Source: Basidiobolus meristosporus CBS 931.73 (lineage: Eukaryota > Basidiobolomycota > Basidiobolomycetes > Basidiobolales > Basidiobolaceae). Taken from it: 64,000 nucleotides of DNA. Where the stretch lies: contig MCFE01000032.1 in the NCBI GenBank assembly GCA_002104905.1, positions 154,244-218,243 on the forward strand, written 5' to 3'. The position numbers were made by a program, and so were the translations under genes. Below, one piece after another: positions 1-11,180 of the stretch; the stretch's first letter is position 1, and every line of letters begins with the position of its first letter. The notes beneath the pieces are model-generated. The model was not told where the DNA came from. It saw only the letters and a list, made by a program, of their open reading frames with translations, and did not search any database.

Positions 1-202
1 CATACCACAACCCTCAGTTCTTCTGTTGAAATCACAGTAATAAACATCTGAAGATTTCAACTGCTCCACACATTTTCTAAGAAGGACTGATATGAAACAG
101 GTAAATATGGCACCATTCCGCCCAATCCGTTCCAGACGAGATGAGATCGCACATAGAACCCGCGATGCTCCGATGGCCTAGAACCATATACGATTTCGAG
201 CC

Positions 203-210
203 TATATAAA
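203..210 (+). promoter_or_regulatory. TATA box of RING-H2 gene A
   Basis: TATATAAA lies 68-75 bp upstream of the ATG at 278. The upstream 200 bp hold no other convincing gene. The position fits a TATA-driven RNA polymerase II promoter for the small RING gene; the transcription start is not visible. Confidence 0.5.
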
Positions 211-277
211 ATGCAATCACGCATCAGCGTAGCCATCACCCAACCTATCATTAACATTTCATAACCCAAGCAATCTA

Positions 278-640
278 ATGCCCGTTCTAATCAGCGCTAT
301 AGTGCTCTCATCTATATGCACCTTTCTTCCTATCTCGCTCTATCTACTCAAAAGTCACATGATAGATAAAGGCGACACCCGGAGATTTCATGATCCATCT
401 GCCATTCACCTAAAACGCAAACTGGCCTCACAACAAGCTATGATCAATTTGCCAGTGATCTCGTCGGCTCAAATGGAGAGCCATGTTTGCTGCATATGCT
501 GTGACCATTTCGACTCCCATGTAATAAGGAGAATGCCCTGTGGACATTGCTTTCATCAGGATTGTATCTTCTCCTGGCTGCTAGTGTCTAATACTTGCCC
601 ACTTTGCAGATACGAAATGGAGACCATCCGACTTATTTGA
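278..640 (+). CDS. Membrane-anchored RING-H2 finger protein (probable E3 ubiquitin ligase)
   Basis: Single-exon 120-aa protein. Residues 3-24 are a continuous hydrophobic stretch, a likely N-terminal membrane anchor or signal anchor. The C-terminal half is a complete RING-H2 domain with zinc ligands C71, C74, C88, H90, H93, C96, C107 and C110, with W100 and P108 in the positions used for E2 contact in this family. Such proteins usually recruit a ubiquitin-conjugating enzyme and ubiquitinate membrane or cytosolic substrates; the substrate here is unknown. The gene faces a second RING-H2 gene at 1087-1473, and the two share the PCGHxxHQxCIFSWL core, so they look like diverged duplicates. A TATA box at 203 and an AATAAA at 697-702 frame the transcript. 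The domain is certain; E3 activity is inferred. Confidence 0.8.
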   Translation: MPVLISAIVLSSICTFLPISLYLLKSHMIDKGDTRRFHDPSAIHLKRKLASQQAMINLPVISSAQMESHVCCICCDHFDSHVIRRMPCGHCFHQDCIFSWLLVSNTCPLCRYEMETIRLI

Positions 641-1086
641 ACCATCAATCTAGGCTCCTCAGTATATATGATATGCCATTACACATGTACAAAGTTAATA
701 AATCCTGTATCACTACCCTTTCACTTCACAGCAATGAGGATTGAAAATTTTCCCCCTTTGAACGAGGGTTACAGTTGTCGCTTAAGCAGCAAGGACTCCA
801 CCATATGCATAGATTGGGATGCTTATTTGAAGGGCTTTTGTCGTCTTTAATGAGAAGGGTTACTGTATTTACCAGGCTTAGAAGGATTATGCTATGTACG
901 AGGATTAGGAGGCTTTAAAGTGATATTAAGTGTATTTAACTATATATTTGGCATCAAAGATTGAAGGGTAGGAAATAATCAACATGTCAAAGCATTTACA
1001 AAGTGAAGATATGTACATGTCAGCAATATACAGGGAGCCGGTCTCAACATCAGCACGATCGAATTCACAAAGAGGAAAAGACTCCT
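641..1086. other. Intergenic, 3' ends of two convergent RING genes
   Basis: An AATAAA at 697-702 lies 57 nt after the stop of the first RING gene and is a plausible poly(A) signal. No gene is supported in the rest; short open frames here show no recognisable domain. Confidence 0.5.
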
Positions 1087-1473
1087 CTATTCATGCTCTT
1101 TCTCGAGCTCACCCCGACAAAGAGGGCACGCATTGGTGATGTCGAGCCAGGAAAATATACACTTCTGATGGTACATATGCCCGCATGGTAACTGGCGTAT
1201 CACATAGTGATGGTGATCGCTCAGCTGCTCTAGACATATGGCACATGTATCGTCCACAGCACACTGCACGACTGGGAGGTTATGTTTGGCAGCTGTAGCC
1301 GGCGGATTAATCTTGGTTGGAGAGCAGAGCCAAGGCGGGATTTCCAGTTCCATATTGTCAAAGTTTATATCGAATAGGAGGTCGCTGGTTAACTCCAGGA
1401 GATTTGTGAATACAGAGAGCATTCGGCTTACACTTGAGGAAATAAGGTTAGAGTTTTGAGGTAGGAAATTCAT
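1087..1473 (-). CDS. RING-H2 finger protein (probable E3 ubiquitin ligase)
   Basis: Single-exon 128-aa protein. The RING-H2 ligands are C77, C80, C97, H99, H102, C105, C116 and C119, followed by a short charged tail. Unlike its neighbour at 278-640 it has no N-terminal hydrophobic segment; residues 1-70 are polar with a short PPWL stretch, so it is probably soluble. The zinc-binding core is strikingly close to the neighbour's, which supports a local duplication followed by loss or gain of the membrane anchor. A TATA box lies about 35 nt upstream of the ATG. The role is inferred from the domain; no substrate can be named. Confidence 0.8.
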   Translation of the reverse strand: MNFLPQNSNLISSSVSRMLSVFTNLLELTSDLLFDINFDNMELEIPPWLCSPTKINPPATAAKHNLPVVQCAVDDTCAICLEQLSDHHHYVIRQLPCGHMYHQKCIFSWLDITNACPLCRGELEKEHE

Positions 1474-1505
1474 TTGAGTACAGCAATGGGAGTCAATCTC
1501 TCTGG

Positions 1506-1513
1506 TTTTTATA
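1506..1513 (-). promoter_or_regulatory. TATA box of RING-H2 gene B
   Basis: The minus strand reads TATAAAAA here, 33-40 nt upstream of the ATG at 1473. The short distance implies a very short 5' leader. Confidence 0.45.
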
Positions 1514-2290
1514 AGCTAAACAGTCAAGAAGATCTCATGGTCACTATAGACGCATGATGACCCTTATGGATATTGTTTCAATCAAGATTTATTCCAGGTC
1601 CACCCCTTCAGGCCATTTAGCAACTAAATTGTAGCCCAAACAAAAATAAGCCCACTTGCGCCACCTTTTTCGAAAGTATCTTAGCAACTCCGGGCCTCTA
1701 AATGGAAATCTGTCTTAAACCCAACCTTTCTATATTTGTTATAGCAAGGGTTTGGCCGTCCCATCACGTGCTTCCGATGGAACGAAAATCACGGAATTTT
1801 CCACGGTCATCACGCACGGAACTAGAATGCGATAGTTTAGGACTAATAACTGATCTCGAACACGAATTTAACCTTGGTGACTCCAAACCATTTACGGGAA
1901 TAATTTCGGACATTAATAGAGATCTTCGCTCTCTTAGCCATTGTGCACCCTTGTCTATAACTCCATGGAGTCTGGCAAGAGCCCGCTATGCTAATAAAGG
2001 GAAAAATCTAGGTTGACTTCATCCAAGGAGCCTTTTAGACCCTTGGCTAGTATTAACTTCCCTTATCCGGCCACATTCAACTCTACATGTGATTTCAATA
2101 ATGCGAATTCCATCACAGAAATCGTCATGACTATTCCAATTTAATGCGAATCACATTTCCGATGTTGTCTAGCTCTTGGGCGGTTAGCTTTAAACTGCTG
2201 ATCGGTCAGCGGAGTTGTGATGAGCATTCAATGGGCCTTAATTAAGCCAGATTATTTGCATGTATGTATGTACAAGTGCTTACATGTGTG

Positions 2291-2392
2291 AAAATTATGT
2301 TCTGATACACCGATTTCTCTGTAAAAATTATGTTCTGATACACCGATTTCTCTGTATGAAAATTATGTTCTGATACACCAATTTCTCTGATT
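2291..2392. repeat. Three-copy minisatellite, period 33-35 bp
   Basis: Three near-identical units begin at 2291, 2324 and 2359, each starting AAAATTATGTTCTGATACAC. The unit boundaries slip by 1-2 bases. It lies about 170 bp upstream of the SEC1 start. It creates a repetitive reading frame on the minus strand that is not a gene. Confidence 0.85.
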
Positions 2393-2564
2393 GTATGTTT
2401 GTACCATGACAATATGAAATAGTTAATTACATATCGATCACTGGTCACAATGAAATTCGAGGGCCTACGAATGTGTCCCCTCTTTGTTAATTGTCCGAGT
2501 ACACTAGAGCCAATTTGATGAACATCCATTTTGTCCGGCAGTACTAGCTCCGAAGCAATCCAAC

Positions 2565-5500
2565 ATGAGCTCTCTGAGAGATATTTTGAAAAAGCGTAAG
2601 CCTCGTCCATAAGTGAGGAACAGTTCAGCAAGATCTGTTTAATGACCTAGCTTTTAGGCTTCATCAACGTGATTCGCTCGGTAAAACCTTTAGGAAAATG
2701 GAAGGTTTTGGTTCTTGATGCGCATTCCGCACATCTCCTATCCAATGCCTGTAAAATGTATGACATTCTCGAAGAGAATGTAACATGTAAGCCTCATTTA
2801 TGCGACTCAAGCTTATTTGTATTTGCTGACTATCAACGTTGCAGTAATTGAAAATATCACCAATTCACGACAACCCTTCCCCGACATGGAGGCTATCTAT
2901 ATTTTGTCTCCCACAACATCCTCAGTTTCGCAACTGATCAACGATTTTTCAAAACCAAGCCCTACCTATGCTGCAGCACATGTGTTCTTCATCAGTGGTA
3001 ACTATTGTTTAGTTTGCACCATTTACCCTTCGATGGATTTTATTCAAATACAATCAACAGGCCTTGAAGATAGAAATTTCGATAGTATTTCCCAATCTAA
3101 AGCCATGAAACACATAAAAACTCTTAAAGAGCTTTACTTGGATTTCACTGGTAAGTGTTTGATCACTTGCTCATGCGGTTGCTGTAGATTAATATACATT
3201 TTGCATCAACAGCTTTCGAGTCTAGAGTATATACTCTTGAATCTCCCTCCAGCTTTTTCACACTTTATTCTCCGACTTCAACTCGGCAAGCCTCGATCGA
3301 GCTGCAGAATATAGCCAAGCGTGTACGTATCTTGGAATCATCTGCAAGACTCCATCATGATAATAACGCTCCCTCCTACTAGTTGGTTTCTGTTTGCGCA
3401 TCTTTAGATGTCAAACCTATTATTCGTTATTTTTCACCTGAAGTAGAAACAAATCAGAGCATCATCTCGTGCAAACTTGGGATGCTACTTCAAGCAGAGA
3501 TGGACTTCTATTGTAAGAATCAACAGGATTTCCCCGTATGTATAATCGATTTTCAATGGAATTGGGAACATCTACTCATTCGAACCAGTCAAACAAAAGC
3601 GATGCACAAAGCTTGTTTCTTGTTTTGGATCGTACTATCGATATGAAAGCGCCATTGCTTCATGAGTTTACCTACCAAGCAATGGCCAACGACCTTCTAG
3701 AGATCAAAAATGGGTCGAAATATCAGTTGGTTTATTCGTTTACCTCCAAGCATCCCTCCAGATGATATTGACTTTGATGCACTACCAGGTACAAATACAC
3801 TACAGGATCTGATGCTATTGCTGACAGAGATGTCGTATTGAACGAAGAGGATGATCTCTGGACTGAGATTCGCCACAAGCACATTGCCACGTGCATCGAA
3901 CACCTTATCACCAACTTCAAATCACTTGTTGGTGAGAATAAGGCACTGGGAGGCTTGAACTCTAACAAGTACTTGGCATTCAATTACCATTTCCAAACGA
4001 GCCATCAACTCTAATTATTACCCATCAAGCCAAGCAGCCAACCTTCGAAAACTCAAGGACATGATGAGCTCACTTCCTCAATTTCAAGAACTGAAGGAAA
4101 AGGTCAGTGAACACTCCGAATTTATTGAACGAATCCCGTCTAATCGGACTCTTAGTACTCTGTCCATCTGAGCATTGCCCAGGAGTGTATGGCGATTTTC
4201 GATAGATATAAGTTGGGTGATATCGCCGGTGTGGAGCAGGTGATTTCAATCGAGTCGAAACGTTGTATCACACACGATAGCTAACCAAGTCGCTCAGGAT
4301 ATGGCTACTGGGACAAACGCACAAGGGGAAGCAGTCAGAAATATTATGGTTGACATGGTGCCTATATTATCCTCGGCTGAAATCATGTACGCACACATTC
4401 CCTCATAGCATGTGACATTTCAACCTAATTGCCCTTGTATACTTCTACAGCCCCAACGACAAACTTCGCCTGATTCTTTTATATATGATCACCTATGGAA
4501 ATGTAAAATCCGAGGATTTACGTCGCCTTAGAATGCACGCCAAACTAAGCGACAGAGATGCTGAAGCAATGGAAAACCTAGCATATTTCGAAGGGTCATT
4601 AAGAAATGTATATGCCTCCACGGAATTTCTCCCTTCTCTACATTACTAAATACTAGATCCAGGTGACATGCCCACAAGAAAAATCCACCCGTCGATTCAA
4701 TTTCTTCTCGAGAAAAACCGAAGAACCGGAAGATGTTCCGTATGAACTTTCAAGATTCGTCCCCAATATCAAGAAGATTGTTGAGGTATTCCTACCTGCC
4801 GCATATGCCATTATCTACTCTCAAGCTAATTCCGATTTTTATTCACAGCGTGCGATTCAGAACAACCTCGACTCCACATTGTATCCGTTTGTATCTGAGC
4901 CTGAGGGCGTGAAGCCTCAGGCCGAGCCCAAATTCACCGCAACATCGCTGCGAAGGTATTGTTTAAATTTCGCCATATGAGTCCGTTAGATACACAGATG
5001 CCAACCATGTCGTAATGATAGCGCGAAAGGGAATTGGCAGCGTAGCAATCAACAGAATCTCGTCAGTATCTCGAAGTTTTTCGAATAGTGTCCGGCAGTA
5101 GCTAATTTTCCCAATATGTACAGGCCACATCTCCCACGGGAAAAATCATTCTCTTTGTTGCTGGTGGCTTGACTTACTCCGAGATCCGGTCCATATATGA
5201 ACTTGCCAATGCTACCAAGCGAGAGATATACATCGGTAAACATAAGAGCTCTAATATTCAAGAGCTGCATGTCGTTAACTGAACTTAACATCCCAACCAC
5301 AGGCACAACGCATATTATCAACCCTATACAGTTCGTTCAAGATCTCAGTAACCTTCGCTCACCAAACATCCATAACCCAGTACCGGACTTTGGTGACTTG
5401 AAAATCAATACTCAGGCTGCCCCACCTATGCGCCAACAACAGCTGCAACAACCCCTCACACACCCGACCAGCAACAATGACAACAAGCTAGACACCTCAA

Positions 5501-5586
5501 AATTGACCCCTCCAAACTCGCAACACAGTAAATCCTCCTTCAGCAAAAAAGCCGGGAAGAAGTTGCTCTCGAAATTTGGGTTCTGA
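2565..5586 (+). CDS. SEC1: Sec1/Munc18-family exocytosis protein (17 exons)
   Basis: SM protein that binds syntaxin-type SNAREs and promotes vesicle fusion at the plasma membrane. My exons: 2565-2595, 2658-2786, 2845-2997, 3061-3150, 3213-3322, 3383-3535, 3589-3725, 3789-3968, 4030-4102, 4156-4239, 4298-4386, 4451-4607, 4663-4785, 4849-4955, 4998-5061, 5124-5235, 5303-5586. All phases agree and give 691 aa, close to the usual fungal size of about 700. Diagnostic Sec1 stretches are visible: IRSVKPLGKWKVLVLD near the N terminus, EEDDLWTEIRHKHIA, PNDKLRLILLY, IILFVAGGLTYSEIRSIYEL and THIINPIQFVQDL. The C terminus has a Q/N-rich stretch and a lysine-rich end. Introns are 42-67 nt with clear GT and AG ends. 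The least certain splice choices are introns 7, 8 and 14 (weak GTTGGT donor, two possible acceptors, alternative acceptor). The ATG at 2565 is chosen because MSSLRDILKKR splices in phase into the conserved start of the family. Confidence 0.93.
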
Positions 5587-6113
5587 TCAGAGTTCTCTAC
5601 ACCCAACCGCATAGCATAGCATATCATGACTTAGATGCACTCTTTTCTGAACAAGATGAATCCATTTAATATTTCAATATCTGTTTTACTAAGCTTTTCT
5701 CCTTGATTTTTCTTTACAAAACACTGCAACTCGATCGTTCAAAATAAAGGGATGCTTAATTATCTTATGTAATCAAGATACTCATGCGGAGGTTTCAGGG
5801 ATAACGAGCGATCGGAATCCGGATAAATCTACGATGATGCAAAGATTGATTAATGATATATACATATGCGTAAGGATGGGGATGTGCACCGAATTTATGT
5901 ACGTATATTGTACGTATATATATATATGCATTTGTATGTTGATAAGCGATTCGAGAAAAATTGGAAATTTCTCGGATTCTACGCGATTAGTTGAACGGAA
6001 TCAACCTTTTGGGGTGGACATCCGAAGAGGGAAATGTTTATTTACAAAGTACAATGTATAGTACCGACTACTATTAGTATAATTAGATTAATATGATGTT
6101 TAGGTTTCTAGCG
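5587..6113. other. Intergenic, SEC1 and hydrolase 3' ends
   Basis: AATAAA at 5743-5748 is a plausible SEC1 poly(A) signal, 157 nt after the stop. A short TA-rich microsatellite with repeated GTA/TATA units lies around 5900-5932. No gene is supported; the two flanking genes converge here. Confidence 0.5.
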
Positions 6114-7127
6114 TTAATTCTGTGTATCATTTCCTTCGATATGGGCTCGCAGGCATGCGTTGTATTTGTCAGAATCCTGAATCACCAACATATGCCCACA
6201 TCCTTCGAAGGTGATGAGTGGGCAGCCCAGTTGCTTTGCATGGGCCTTTCCGAAGGCATAGGGGATGGCGGAATCTTTCGTGCCATGGATGATCAGAAAC
6301 CGCACTCCATTTTCCCCAATTTTCCGAAGTTTCTTCGGATTGCCGTGATGAGTAATCCCGCTCATTTTCTGCGGAAGTGCGGCCAACGCGGACTGATTAG
6401 GTACCACCGAATTGATCCCATCCATTAGCTCGGTCAGCACCTGAAGATTTGTTTTGCCCTCAACTTGTTGGGACTCCATTTTCAACCACTTGCGTGGGTA
6501 ATTGATTTTCACCAAGGGCTTGGTGATCTCTTGCAGAGATTTGCTCAAAGTTTTCATGGAAAAAAATATTCCCTTGGGGGTTGGGATGGCCGCAAAAAAC
6601 GAGTGCCATGTGCTGGTAAACGTGACGGTTGCGAAGACTTCGGGGGCTAGGCTCACCATCCTCTGGGCAATCATTCCACCAAGAGAGATGCCGACCAGGT
6701 GAACATTGCTTTCCCACTTGAGGGATTTGAGCAACTCCAACGCATCTTTGGCGAACGTTTTGGTGGAGAAGAAACCGGGATGGGCCAAGCTTTCGCCGCT
6801 TCCTCTCAAATCGAACGTGCACACCTGATAATCTTCCAGAGCACCAAAATATTTGGTCTGTGGGAACCAAGTTTCGCACACACTGTTGATACCTAATAAA
6901 AGCGACTTGTTGAGAAAGTGCGTGTCGATGATGGGCGGTCAAAATGGATATTTACCAGTGACAAACAGTACCCTGTACTTGGTGCCTGTGCCGAAGAGCT
7001 GGTAGCGCATCTGGATGGGCTTATGTGACCGGTTGCTACCAATAGAGCATTTGGCGGTGAGAGTGGGGATGGGAAGGAAGTTGGCCGACGGCTTTTTGGT
7101 AGGTTGTCGTAGTATTTTAGAAGGCAT
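6114..7127 (-). CDS. Alpha/beta hydrolase-fold protein (2 exons)
   Basis: Exon 1 is 7127-6956 and exon 2 is 6892-6114, joined across a 63-nt GT-AG intron in phase 1. The 316-aa product has the alpha/beta hydrolase layout: a strand plus oxyanion region around residues 52-66, the turn FDLRGSGES (84-92), the nucleophile elbow GISLGG with S127, an aspartate in IIHGTKD (D264) and a histidine in GCGHM (H291). The catalytic triad therefore looks complete. The N-terminal 35 residues are basic and low in hydrophobicity, without a clear signal peptide. The family includes esterases, lipases and epoxide hydrolases; substrate cannot be told from sequence. A candidate TATA box lies about 40 nt upstream of the start. 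SEC1 converges on it from the left. Confidence 0.88.
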
Positions 7128-7163
7128 GTTGTATGTGTGAATGGTGGTTGAGCGATCCCTGGG

Positions 7164-7170
7164 TATATAT
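7164..7170 (-). promoter_or_regulatory. TATA-like box of the hydrolase gene
   Basis: The minus strand reads ATATATA, 37-43 nt upstream of the ATG at 7127. Weak evidence beyond position and composition. Confidence 0.35.
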
Positions 7171-7485
7171 GGATTTTTTTAAATGGCCGTCACCAGCCCC
7201 CTCCACTTTTGAAAATTTCCATATCTATCTTATTCTGACGACTTCCGGATATGAATAGTCCGGCGGGATGAATGAATCCTACCACCTCCGTAATAAGATG
7301 ATCATTCTCCGAGCCATATGGGTTTGGATTTTCCGTAGTCAACAAAGTAGTAACCATGAATCAACTTACAAATCAATAAATTGGTGTCACCATGAGAGAG
7401 GGCATTGAATGGATCTTAATTGTTTACTCCGCCCAACAACGCTCATGCTTATGCTTATGCTTTATGACCAAACAAGTTTTTCTCC

Positions 7486-7566
7486 TTGCCTAGAGGACGG
7501 CTGCTCTTGGCAAGAGTAAGTTGCCATTGCCTAGAGGATGGCTGTTCTTGGCAAGAGTAAGTTGTC
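7486..7566. repeat. Two-copy tandem repeat, period 41 bp, with internal dyad
   Basis: Units start at 7486 and 7527 with TTGCCTAGAGGA. The first contains CTCTTG-G-CAAGAG, a 6-bp-arm dyad around one base; the second keeps it with one change (TTCTTG). The rest of the spacer 7128-8084 shows no gene. Confidence 0.75.
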
Positions 7567-8084
7567 AGAAAGCTGCATGACATTGACTGGCCTTTGGAAG
7601 CAATCCGGTTTTCCAGTCACTTGGCATAAACCATGGTCAGAACAATTAACTTGACATGAACACAAGAGCAAGTCTAGATGTTATGTAAATATTGACTGAG
7701 AAAGATGGCCAAATTGGTTCAACATGTGTTATGCGGCAGATCTTATTAATGCTGGTTACTGAACAACCCGCGTTAGCCTTAGCGAATTCTGTTTAGACTA
7801 TCTGGGGAATAGAAGTTCTTCAATGATTACCCGACTTGTACAATTACCCATATTTTGTCTCCTGAATGCACGCATTGGCGTTGAATCGAAAATCTCAACT
7901 CCATATGGGAACATCCACGATTTGTGCATGATAACGGGGGCTTACGTAACTGCGGAATGGTAACGGTTCATGGGAAAAAGTTGTTGTGGAAAACTTTTTA
8001 TAAAAAATTTAATCGACGAATAAGTTAAACATCATGAGATTTACATTGAGAGTTATATGCTGCATATAATGATGGGTTGCTGAA

Positions 8085-8549
8085 TTATTGCTTGGTAAGT
8101 CCAATAACACCGCAAGCTTGGCGGCCACCAGCGTTACCAGTGGTGCTGGAGAGTTCATGACCACCGAGGCCAAGGTCATCCTCACCTTCGTGAACGACGA
8201 CGGTACGACCAATGATGGAGTGGGGTCCGGTGAGTTGAATCAAGGAGTCAGTGACGGAGAGGGTAGCTTGACCGTCCTCAGAGGCAACAACGTTGCCAAG
8301 ATCACCAGCGTGACGGACTTCGGCGTCAGGAGCACCGTGGGTCTTGCCGAAGGGGTTGAAATGGGCACCGGCAGAGGTACATCCGTTGGTGTTGTCACCA
8401 AATTCGTGAATATGGAATCCGTGCTTACCAGGAGCCAAACCGGTAAGGGTAGCCTCGACCTTTACAGGGGAGTTTTCGCTTTCTTGGGTGAAGTAAACGG
8501 TACCTTGGACGGAGGAGTCACCACGGAGAACTGCAACAGCTTTGACCAT
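8085..8549 (-). CDS. SOD1: Cytosolic Cu/Zn superoxide dismutase
   Basis: Intronless 154-aa protein, the standard length for eukaryotic SOD1. It converts superoxide to oxygen and hydrogen peroxide in the cytosol and mitochondrial intermembrane space. Every key residue is present: copper ligands H46, H48, H63 and H120; zinc ligands H63, H71, H80 and D83; the disulphide pair C57-C146; and active-site R143. The signature GFHIHEFGD and the C-terminal [13 protein letters not shown] are intact. There is no signal peptide, so it is the intracellular form. A TATA-like element (minus-strand TATTTAAA at 8601-8608) lies 52-59 nt upstream. It is the only larger host gene here without an intron, in contrast to intron-rich SEC1. 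Confidence 0.98.
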   Translation of the reverse strand: MVKAVAVLRGDSSVQGTVYFTQESENSPVKVEATLTGLAPGKHGFHIHEFGDNTNGCTSAGAHFNPFGKTHGAPDAEVRHAGDLGNVVASEDGQATLSVTDSLIQLTGPHSIIGRTVVVHEGEDDLGLGGHELSSTTGNAGGRQACGVIGLTKQ

Positions 8550-9033
8550 ATTGAATTTGAGATTGGATAGTAAGCAACGAAGCTAGGCCCTCTGGGTGTT
8601 TTTAAATAGTTTTTCGAGCAGGGGAGCGGAGGTGCTGAGCTCTTTTCGCCATTTGGATTGCATCTCGTAACGTAGTTGATCCATCTCCATATTAGGTGGC
8701 ATCAGCAATGCTCCACCGACGGCATCTCAGAGATTCATGCCAAAATAATCGAATTTCCTTACCCCTGTAGGTGTTGATTAATAATAGCTAGTTACGATGG
8801 CCCAATCATCAAGGGATGATATCATCCTTGAGAGCATTGCGTTACCTTGCCTTGCTCTCGTCACCATGATGGGGGTGAGGGATATTTGCCTTTCGGGAGT
8901 AGTGGGCGATGGGCGGGCGATGGGCGGGCACACTTCGCATGTTTACCACCGAAGGCCGAATCTCTTGAATGCCATCCAACTGTCAAATATAGTTAGGATA
9001 AATGAGAATACGTCATTCCAAAATTGGTCATAT
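8550..9033. other. SOD1 upstream region
   Basis: Contains the TATTTAAA element for SOD1 and a short G-rich imperfect repeat (GGGCGATGGGCGGGCGATGG) near 8905. No gene seen. Confidence 0.4.
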
Positions 9034-9236
9034 CTATGGTGCTGGTTGTGTTGGATTACTTAAACTGTATATCTATGGTGCTATTTGTACAGCATCGCTT
9101 ATACTGTTTCTATGATGCTGGTTGTATTACATTACTAATGCTGTTTCTATGGCGTTGGCTGTATTGCATTACTAATGCTGTTTCTATGGTGCTGGTTGTA
9201 TTGCATTGCTTATACTGTTACTATGGTGCTAGTCGT
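9034..9236. repeat. Degenerate minisatellite, about 5.5 copies, period 37-39 bp
   Basis: Units begin with CTATGGTGCTGGTTGTATT-like sequence at 9034, 9073, 9110, 9147, 9184 and 9221. Spacing is 39, 37, 37, 37 and 37 bp. Copies differ by several substitutions. It sits about 140 bp from the LEO1 stop codon. Open frames across it are by-products of the repeat. Confidence 0.85.
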
Positions 9237-9375
9237 ATGTCCATGATGCGGCCATTAAAGTGTCTCTCTCATTTAATAAATATATGTATGTATATTCTAG
9301 GAGTGAGAATGGTTTGTACTAATAGATGGTGCTATACATTTAACGAGGAGTTTAAAGATGAATGAGTGCGTTTGG

Positions 9376-11180
9376 TCAGTCGTCTTCATCGCTGACCATT
9401 TGATTACGACGGACGGTGGATCTTCTGGTGATCCCGTCGTCTTCATCATCATCGTCATCGTTTTCGCTGACTTCAAGTACGTCGTCCAGATCGTCTTCTT
9501 CCTCATCTCTACTTGATCGTTTGTACTTGTCTGCCTTCTTCTTTGCCCGCATGATTCGGGCTTCGCGCTCCCTTTCTTCTTCGGAGTCTTCTTCATCCAC
9601 TTCGTCGTCATCCACCACAAATCCATCTCCATCTTGGTAGTCGCTGCGACGACCACCACCAGAGTACGAGCGCTCTTCATCCGATTCCGCCTCCAGGTCA
9701 GCTTCAGTAAGGCCTTGGGAGTAACGCGAGGCTTTGTTTCTACGCTGTGACTCGAGTCTTCGCTGGGCACGAAGTCGCTCAGCTTCTTGGGCCTCCAGCT
9801 CCTGCTTGTGCTTCTCGGGGTCGGTGGTGGTGATGAACATCTTGGCTTTTTGTACCTTCCTGTGCTTCCCGGCGATAGCCATGACCATCTTCCTCTGTGT
9901 AGCCCCTGCAACGCTCGCTGGTCGGAACGCCATGGTATCGGTGTAGCGAATCTGAGTCTCGAGTAATCCCTCAACAGGGTGATGGACGATCACATATTGG
10001 TTGTCGTGATCCATTGATTTGGTGTTGATATCAAAGAGCTCCTCTCCGAGCAACAGTGAAAGTGTACCGTCCGACCATTTGACAAACTTGGCATTTGATT
10101 CTTTCTTGAAATCGAAAGCAAATCAGTTGGCGACCGGAAAGCAGTCAATATGGTTTCAAAACCACTTACTATTATTTCGTCGTTGGCGCCCTTGGCATAT
10201 CTCCAGCGGATGGTATTCTCTACTTGAAGTTTGATTTTTTGAGCCCGCTCTTCTTCAGTTCCTTCCTGCTGATCTTCTTCGTAGGTGTCTGGATCAAATG
10301 CCTTGAGCTCCATATTCATAAACTTGGGAAGTCTTGCAAGATAATGCTACGAATTGGCGTAAATAACTGCTTAGTGGGTAGTGGCAAGTAGCGCTTACCT
10401 TGGATTCTTCGCTAACAGGGTGGGGGATATGCTGTAATTGGCATTCGAATGTGATTCGTTCTACAGCTTCTTCCGCTTCGCGATATTTCTTGGCGCCTCT
10501 TGGAGACTGGCTTCCGTAATCACCGCTATTTTGTAGTTCCTTTAGTTGAATGCATGCTAGGCGAGAATCGAAATAAATGCGTACTTGTCATCCTCAGGCT
10601 CACTTCCAAACATCTCCTCGAGTTTCGACTTGCCTTTTTCTTTGTTGGAGGGTTCTTCATCTTCAGGTTCGCTTCCAAACATGCCGTCCAGATCGACTTG
10701 ACTCTTTTTGGGCCCCCTTTCTTCTTCTGATTCGGGATCGCTTCCAAAGATGTCGTCCATTTTGGAAGTCTGTTTCCGTGGTTCCTCGCTCTCCTCTCCG
10801 GAGCTTCCGAAAAGATCCTCAGCGAGGGATTTCTTACGGGCAGCCTCGTTATCCGAATCCTCTCGGGAGAGGCTGCGACGCCGCGAGGAAGACTTGTGAG
10901 ACTTTTGGTACCTCTCTTCATCACTTGAAGAGTGTCTGCTCTTTCGTACTTTACGAGAATCTCGATCGGAATCGGAGCCGCTGGAGATGGCATGTTTCTT
11001 GCTTGAGCGACTCCTTGAGGTCTCTTCCTCAGAATCAGAGTGTCGACGACTGTAGTCTTGGTTGTGCCTTCCTCGGGATTTATCAGAGGAACGCGAATAT
11101 TCATGGTCGGAATGAACTGGACTACGGTCTTCCTCCTCCTCGGAGCCAAACAGATCGTTCATTTTGTCGGGGGAGCTCAT
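9376..11180 (-). CDS. LEO1: LEO1, subunit of the Paf1 transcription elongation complex (4 exons)
   Basis: Nuclear protein of the Paf1 complex, which travels with RNA polymerase II and supports H2B ubiquitination and elongation. Exons on the minus strand: 11180-10585, 10525-10399, 10346-10170, 10104-9376, with introns of 59, 52 and 65 nt; all phases fit, giving 542 aa. The N-terminal 200 residues are acidic and serine-rich with five FGS motifs (LFGSEEE, LFGSSGE, IFGSDPE and two MFGSEPED). The conserved Leo1 core follows: PHPVSEESK, YLARLPKFM, AFDPDTYE, ENTIRWRY, KESNAKFVKWSDG and LLLGEELFDI. The tail after a coiled, E/R-rich stretch is highly acidic, ending DEDD. The intron 1 acceptor at 10526 is chosen for phase; the neighbouring AG would break the frame. 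LEO1 is head-to-head with MED10. Confidence 0.93.

Larger units (their letters stand above)
1474..2564. other. Intergenic between RING gene B and SEC1
   Basis: Holds the RING gene B promoter, a minisatellite at 2291-2392 and the SEC1 upstream region. A 104-codon open frame at 1702-2016 (+) has no recognisable domain and I do not call it a gene. Confidence 0.5.

Noticed and set aside
1702-2016. 104-codon open frame on the plus strand in the RING-SEC1 spacer
   Set aside because: No recognisable domain, no clear promoter or poly(A) context, and no homologue in the window; chance frame is as likely.
2242-2631. Minus-strand frame with the repeated TEKSVYQNIIF peptide
   Set aside because: It translates the minisatellite and the complement of SEC1 exon 1; the SEC1 reading is strongly supported.
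6460-6942. 160-codon minus-strand frame overlapping the hydrolase
   Set aside because: Shifted reading of the hydrolase exon and intron; the other frame holds the full catalytic triad.
7486-7566. CRISPR-like repeat or protein operator
   Set aside because: Only two tandem units without unique spacers; a minisatellite in a eukaryote-like context.
8088-8570. 160-codon plus-strand frame opposite SOD1
   Set aside because: Antisense shadow of SOD1, caused by its codon bias.
9024-9365. 113-codon plus-strand frame over the 9.1-kb minisatellite
   Set aside because: The peptide just repeats the 37-bp unit.
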